A stretch of DNA of 64,000 nt from Kitasatospora phosalacinea (GTDB lineage Bacteria; Actinomycetota; Actinomycetes; Streptomycetales; Streptomycetaceae): the NCBI RefSeq assembly GCF_030268885.1, contig NZ_BSSA01000003.1, positions 1 through 64,000 on the forward strand. The letters run 5' to 3'. The position numbers were made by a program, and so were the translations under genes. The notes beneath the pieces were generated by a model. It saw nothing but the letters and a program-made list of their open reading frames with translations, was not told the DNA's origin and made no database searches. Within the stretch, counting starts at the first letter, position 1. Every line of letters begins with the position of its first letter. Shown in pieces: positions 60,238 to 64,000 of this stretch.

Positions 60238-61974
60238 TTACTTCACGAAGCCGATGTTCTCGTACACGACATCGCCGAGCCCGGCGGCACCGATGTTGGC
60301 GAGTTCCTTGCGCACCCCGTAGATGGCCGGGCGCTGGTACAGCGGGACGAGCCCGGCGACCTGCCAGGCCTCCGTGTCGGCGCGGTTGAGCGCGGCGGTC
60401 TCCTCGTCGACGGTGTCGGCCTTGGCGGCGTCCGCCATCGCCTTGTCCAGCGCCTTGCTGCCGACCTGGGCCCAGTTGGAGCCGGAGTCCTGCTGGAAGG
60501 TGCTGATCGAGTTGGAGACCGGGAAGGGCGTGCCCAACAGGGAGAAGGAGGTCAGGTCGAAGTCGTGCTTGTAGACGTAGCCGTCGAAGTACTCGCCGGC
60601 CGGCACGGTCTTGACCTGGACGGTCACCCCGACCGCGGCGAGCATCCGGGTGACCTCCTCGCTCTCGTTCTGCGCCAGGTTGTTCGCGGCCGGCGCCACG
60701 TAGCGCAGCACCAGCTCCTTGCCGTCCTTGCTGCGGACGCCGTTCGGGCCCGGCTTCCAGCCCAGCGCGTCCAGCGAGGCCTTCGCGGCGTTCGGGTCGA
60801 AGCGGCTCAGGCCGTTCGAGTTGTCCTGGTAGCCGTGCTGGGAGGGCACCAGGAAGTGGTTGTTCATCGGCACGTACGGCCAGTCCAGGCCGGCCAGGTC
60901 GGTGCGGGTGATCTCGGCCCGGTCGATCGCCTGGATCAGCGCCTGCCGCAGCCGGGCGTCCTCCAGCAGCGGGCTCCTGCCGTTGAGCACCAGGTGCCGC
61001 AGGTTGGGGCCGCCGGCCTTGCGGACCTCACCGCCCGCGGTGGACCGGATCAGCCGGTAGCCCTCGGTGTTGGGGCCGTTGTTGTAGAAGTCGACCTCGC
61101 CCTTGGCGAAGGCCTGCGGCATCGCGCCGGTGTCGTACGCCTTGAAGACGATCCGGTCCAGCAGCGGCTTGTCGCCCCACCAGCCCGGGTCGGCGACCAC
61201 GGTGACGGTGCGCGCCCCGGCGTCCAGCGACTCCAGCTTGAAGGGGCCCGCGGTGACCGGGACGCGGTTCCTGAAGGAGGTGTTGAACAGCTCGGGGGAG
61301 GAGACGTACTTCGCGGGCAGCAGCGGGGCGTTGCCGGCGTTGTTGAACATCGCCTGCCACTCCGAGTACGGCTCCTTGAAGGTCATCACGGCCTGGAAGT
61401 CGTCCTGGCCGCGGACCACGCTCTCCACCTGGTCGAAGCCGTTGGTGGTGGCGGTCTTGTAGCCCGGGTCCTGCCCGTTCAGCGCCTGCCAGTTGGCCTG
61501 CAGGTCGCGCCAGGTGATCGGGGTGCCGTCGGACCAGTGGGCCTTCGGGTTGAGCGTCCACACCACGACCTGCCTGCCCTGCTGCTGCTCGCTCCTCGCG
61601 TCGAGCAGGAAGGCCGGGTTGGGGGTCTGCACGCCGCCCGCGTCGGAGCGCCAGAAGGTCGGCAGCAGCGACTTGACCACGTCGTTGGTGGACGCCTCGG
61701 AGCCGTCCGCCTGGACCGGGTTCCACTGGGTGGAGTACTGGTCGATCGCCCAGACCAGGGTGCCGCCCTGGCGCAGGGCGTCGCGCGGCCGGGCGTTCAT
61801 CTCCTGCTGGGTCATCCGCGGCGCGTCCCCGCCGCCCGCCGCTGCCGCCGCCCGGGCCGGGCCGCCGTCGGCGGAGCCCGCGGTGGAGCTGCAGGAGCAC
61901 AGCGCGATGGACAGCGCCGCCACCGTGGCGGTCAGCGGGAGCGGGAGGAAGCGGGGTCTCGGCACGCGGCACAT
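60238..61974 (-). CDS. Solitary oligopeptide-binding lipoprotein (SBP_bac_5)
   Basis: 578 aa from ATG 61974. The signal peptide ends at Cys28 (SIALCSC|SST). NARPRDALRQGGTLVWAIDQYSTQWNPVQADGSEASTNDVVKSLLPTFWRSDAGG starts the mature domain, and WTLNPKAHWSDGTPITWRDLQANWQALNG and YDTGAMPQAFAKGEVDFYNNGPNTEGYRLI are further family motifs. No permease or ATPase gene accompanies it. It lies upstream of the bldK-like operon in the same direction but behind its own terminator. It may feed a shared permease complex, as some orphan Opp-type binding proteins do, or act as a sensor. Confidence 0.88.
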   Translation of the reverse strand: MCRVPRPRFLPLPLTATVAALSIALCSCSSTAGSADGGPARAAAAAGGGDAPRMTQQEMNARPRDALRQGGTLVWAIDQYSTQWNPVQADGSEASTNDVVKSLLPTFWRSDAGGVQTPNPAFLLDARSEQQQGRQVVVWTLNPKAHWSDGTPITWRDLQANWQALNGQDPGYKTATTNGFDQVESVVRGQDDFQAVMTFKEPYSEWQAMFNNAGNAPLLPAKYVSSPELFNTSFRNRVPVTAGPFKLESLDAGARTVTVVADPGWWGDKPLLDRIVFKAYDTGAMPQAFAKGEVDFYNNGPNTEGYRLIRSTAGGEVRKAGGPNLRHLVLNGRSPLLEDARLRQALIQAIDRAEITRTDLAGLDWPYVPMNNHFLVPSQHGYQDNSNGLSRFDPNAAKASLDALGWKPGPNGVRSKDGKELVLRYVAPAANNLAQNESEEVTRMLAAVGVTVQVKTVPAGEYFDGYVYKHDFDLTSFSLLGTPFPVSNSISTFQQDSGSNWAQVGSKALDKAMADAAKADTVDEETAALNRADTEAWQVAGLVPLYQRPAIYGVRKELANIGAAGLGDVVYENIGFVK

Positions 61975-62100
61975 CTTGCGTACCGGTGAACCGACTTGTC
62001 GACCGGCGGCGGATCAAGGATTGGTAACACGACGTGGCCGCGCGGTTGCGGCGTCCGTTTCGTCCCGTTCCGCGACGCCAGTGGCGAGGATTCGCCAGAG

Positions 62101-62129
62101 GGCCGGGGCGCCCGCTCAGCGCCCCGGCC
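62101..62129 (-). terminator. Terminator after the peptidoglycan-binding-type gene
   Basis: GGCCGGGGCGC (62101-62111) pairs perfectly with GCGCCCCGGCC (62119-62129) around a 7-nt loop, 23 bp beyond the stop of the gene at 62152. Confidence 0.78.
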
Positions 62130-62151
62130 CGGCCGACGGGTTGACGGGACG

Positions 62152-64000
62152 TCAGCCCGGGATCCGGACCGTGCGGTCCTTGCCGGTCCTGGTGACGCCC
62201 TGGCCGATCGCGTCGGCCACGTCCTGGGTGGTGATCAGCACCTGCTGGCCGTTCTTGGTGGTCTTCACCTTGTCGAAGACGGTGCCCACCGCGAGCGCCA
62301 GCTGGTTCATGTCCCACTTCAGCACCACGGTGCCGGTCGCGTCCGGCGCCAGCACCAGCGCCTTGGCGGCCGTGTTGCGGCCGAAGGCGAACTGGTGGGT
62401 GCCCGAGACCACCGTGACGTTGCCCGCCAGCACCTGCTTGCCCAGCCCGTCGGCGGCGGCCTGCAGCACGTCCTGGCCGACCTTCGGCTGGGCGTCGGCG
62501 ACCGGCAGCGCCACCTCGGCGTCCGCCTTGCCGGCCGCCCGGCCGCGGTACGCCTGCTCGACCAGGCCGACGGCGGCCGCCGAGTCCAGCGCCTTGCCGC
62601 CGGTGCCCGGCACCACCTCGGGGCCCGCGTCGGTGAACCGGACGTAGCCCTCCTGCAGGCTCTGCCCGGACTTGGCGGCCAGGTCGTCCAGCGCCGCCTT
62701 CAGCTTCGCCCGGTCGACCCGCACCTGCGGCTCGACGGCCTTGGTGCTGCCGGCCAGCGAACCCAGCACCTCGACCGGGTCGTAGCTGTGCCGGGTCAGC
62801 CCGTCCACCGTCGCCGTGGTGTCGAAGCTCAGACCGGCGCTCGCCGGGTCCAGGGTGACCGACTGGTCGCCGATCTTCAGCCGGAGCGGCTGCTGCCCGA
62901 CCTTGGCCACCGCGCCGTCCAGCGCCTTCACCGCCTGGTCGCGGGAGTCGCCGCCGATGTCGGTGCCCAGCACCGTGGTGCCCTTCGGGATGTCCGACTG
63001 GTTCATCATCAGGCCCGCGCCGTACGCCGCCGCACCGAGGAACAGCACGCCGCCGAGGCCGGTCACCACCAGCTTCTTGCCGCGGCCGCCCTTCTTCTTG
63101 GCCGCACCCGCGGACGGAGCGGCGGGCGCGGGCGCAGCCGGGGCCGCGGGCTTCGGCTCCCCGGCCGGCGGCTGGGCGGCCGGGGCCTGCTCGCGCTTGG
63201 GCGCGGCCGCCCGCGGACCGCCCGGGAACGGCTGCGCGGCGGGCAGGTCGGCGAACCGGCCGCCGCCGTCGCCACCGGCGGCCGGACGGGGCTTGGGGGC
63301 CTCGGCGAACGGGTCGGAGGCCGGGCCGGCGGCCGGGGCGGCGAACGGGTCCGCGAACGGGTCGTCCGCGGAGCCCGGGGCCTTCAGGAACAGCTGGGTG
63401 GTCGGCGGGTCGGCGAAGAGCTGGGTGGTCGGCGGGTCCGATATGTCGGCGCCCGGGGGCGGCTCCTCGCCGGTGATCGGATCGAAGCCGCCGATCTGGG
63501 TGTCCTCCGGCTCCCCGGCGGAGCCCTGCGGGGCGGCCGCGAAGGGGCCCTGCGGGGATGCCGCGAACGGGTCCTGCGGGGCGGCGAAGGGGTCGTCGGC
63601 CGCGGCGGAGGACTGGGGCCGGGCGAACGGGTCCTGCGGGGACGCCGCGAAGGGGTCCTGCGGGGCGGCCGCGAGCGGGTCCGCCGCGAACGGGTCGCGC
63701 CCTGCCGCGGCGGGGCGCTCGTCCTGGCGCGGCAGCGGGTGGCCGCCGGTGCGGGAGGACGCCGCCGGGTCGGCCGGGGCGAACGGCGAGGCGGGGGCGC
63801 CGGACGGGCGCGGGGCGGCCTGCGGGGCGCCCGCGGAGGGCTGTCGGGCGGCCTGTCCGGGCCGGGCCGGGGTCGCCGGGGCCGCGGGGGCGGCGGCGGC
63901 CGGTGCGGGCTCCGGGCGGCCCTTCTGGCGCGGCTTGAACCACTCGCCGGTGGACTCCGACTCGGAGGTCTTCGCGCCCGACCGGGGCGCGGCCGACTCC
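62152..64000 (-). CDS. Membrane-anchored PG_binding_4-type protein with DPF-repeat tail (5' end outside window)
   Basis: The frame is open from the window edge to the stop at 62152, giving about 616 residues without the true start. The visible N-terminal 300 residues are Pro/Ala-rich, with repeated DPFAA(S/A)PQ units and two DPPTTQLF octapeptides. They end in a basic KKKGGRGKK stretch before one transmembrane helix (LVVTGLGGVLFLGAAAYGAGLMM). The extracytoplasmic part has the PG_binding_4 pattern (LRLKIGDQSVTLDPASAGLSFDTTATVDGLTRHSYDPVEVLG), probably twice. The VanW domain that often follows is absent. It is likely an envelope protein with a long cytosolic regulatory tail. Confidence 0.8.
   Translation of the reverse strand, partial: ESAAPRSGAKTSESESTGEWFKPRQKGRPEPAPAAAAPAAPATPARPGQAARQPSAGAPQAAPRPSGAPASPFAPADPAASSRTGGHPLPRQDERPAAAGRDPFAADPLAAAPQDPFAASPQDPFARPQSSAAADDPFAAPQDPFAASPQGPFAAAPQGSAGEPEDTQIGGFDPITGEEPPPGADISDPPTTQLFADPPTTQLFLKAPGSADDPFADPFAAPAAGPASDPFAEAPKPRPAAGGDGGGRFADLPAAQPFPGGPRAAAPKREQAPAAQPPAGEPKPAAPAAPAPAAPSAGAAKKKGGRGKKLVVTGLGGVLFLGAAAYGAGLMMNQSDIPKGTTVLGTDIGGDSRDQAVKALDGAVAKVGQQPLRLKIGDQSVTLDPASAGLSFDTTATVDGLTRHSYDPVEVLGSLAGSTKAVEPQVRVDRAKLKAALDDLAAKSGQSLQEGYVRFTDAGPEVVPGTGGKALDSAAAVGLVEQAYRGRAAGKADAEVALPVADAQPKVGQDVLQAAADGLGKQVLAGNVTVVSGTHQFAFGRNTAAKALVLAPDATGTVVLKWDMNQLALAVGTVFDKVKTTKNGQQVLITTQDVADAIGQGVTRTGKDRTVRIPG

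Overview
This 64 kb window is chromosomal DNA from a very GC-rich actinomycete of the family Streptomycetaceae (Streptomyces or Kitasatospora). The evidence is the strong G/C bias at third codon positions, frequent GTG starts, a WhiB-like regulator, an AfsR/SARP regulator, several SpoIIE-type phosphatases with ATP-binding modules, a BldK-like peptide importer, and two blocks whose order recalls Streptomyces coelicolor: fumarase/wblI/glpX/DUF4245/xse/APC permease/ispH/ppgK, and typA followed by oligopeptide permeases. Genus and species cannot be settled from the sequence alone. I found no tRNA, rRNA, CRISPR array or phage.

Positions 1-10100 are the most accessory part. They hold the 3' end of an IS5-type transposase, a compact ATPase + HNH nuclease pair resembling PtuAB (Septu-like), a MerR regulator whose 3' end contains the operator-like promoter of a quinone oxidoreductase, a SpoIIE phosphatase, a methyltransferase, and a 993-aa AfsR-like regulator. 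That regulator is divergent from a 69-aa protein gene whose promoter has textbook SARP architecture.

Positions 10100-25100 are core metabolism and housekeeping: class I fumarase, a DUF1707 protein, WblI, GlpX, DUF4245, a nitroreductase, XseB, XseA, a sigma factor and a GNAT protein inserted between the xse genes, an APC permease, IspH, polyphosphate glucokinase, DUF6542, YchF and a ComB-family phosphatase. Two copies of a 125-bp inverted-repeat element lie in this block.

Positions 25000-41500 are mixed: Uma2, a TetR-MFS pair with operator-like dyads, a HAD hydrolase, a split RibD-like deaminase/reductase pair, a PPOX-family protein, a methyltransferase, small SPOR-like, CYTH and Nudix genes, two large co-directional PAS-GAF-SpoIIE-HATPase proteins, a membrane protein that may be a degenerate M50 relative, and typA.

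Positions 41500-62000 form a 20-kb peptide-uptake island. Two tandem five-gene operons (binding protein, two permeases, two ATPases) are paralogous. Their second ATPase genes share a 372-bp stretch with no nucleotide difference, which points to recent gene conversion. Facing them is a third operon in the order permease, binding protein, permease, ATPase, ATPase, the published order of bldKA-E. A solitary binding-protein gene lies beyond it. Each of the three operon binding-protein genes is followed by an intercistronic hairpin, and each operon has a different set of promoter-proximal dyads. The window ends inside a membrane-anchored peptidoglycan-binding-type protein with a Pro/Ala-rich cytoplasmic tail carrying DPF repeats.

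Regulation in the window has two recurring themes: start codons 6-7 nt downstream of a -10 hexamer (leaderless mRNAs), and direct repeats spaced 11 bp apart. The latter link the AfsR region with the bldK promoter region through an identical 17-bp sequence.
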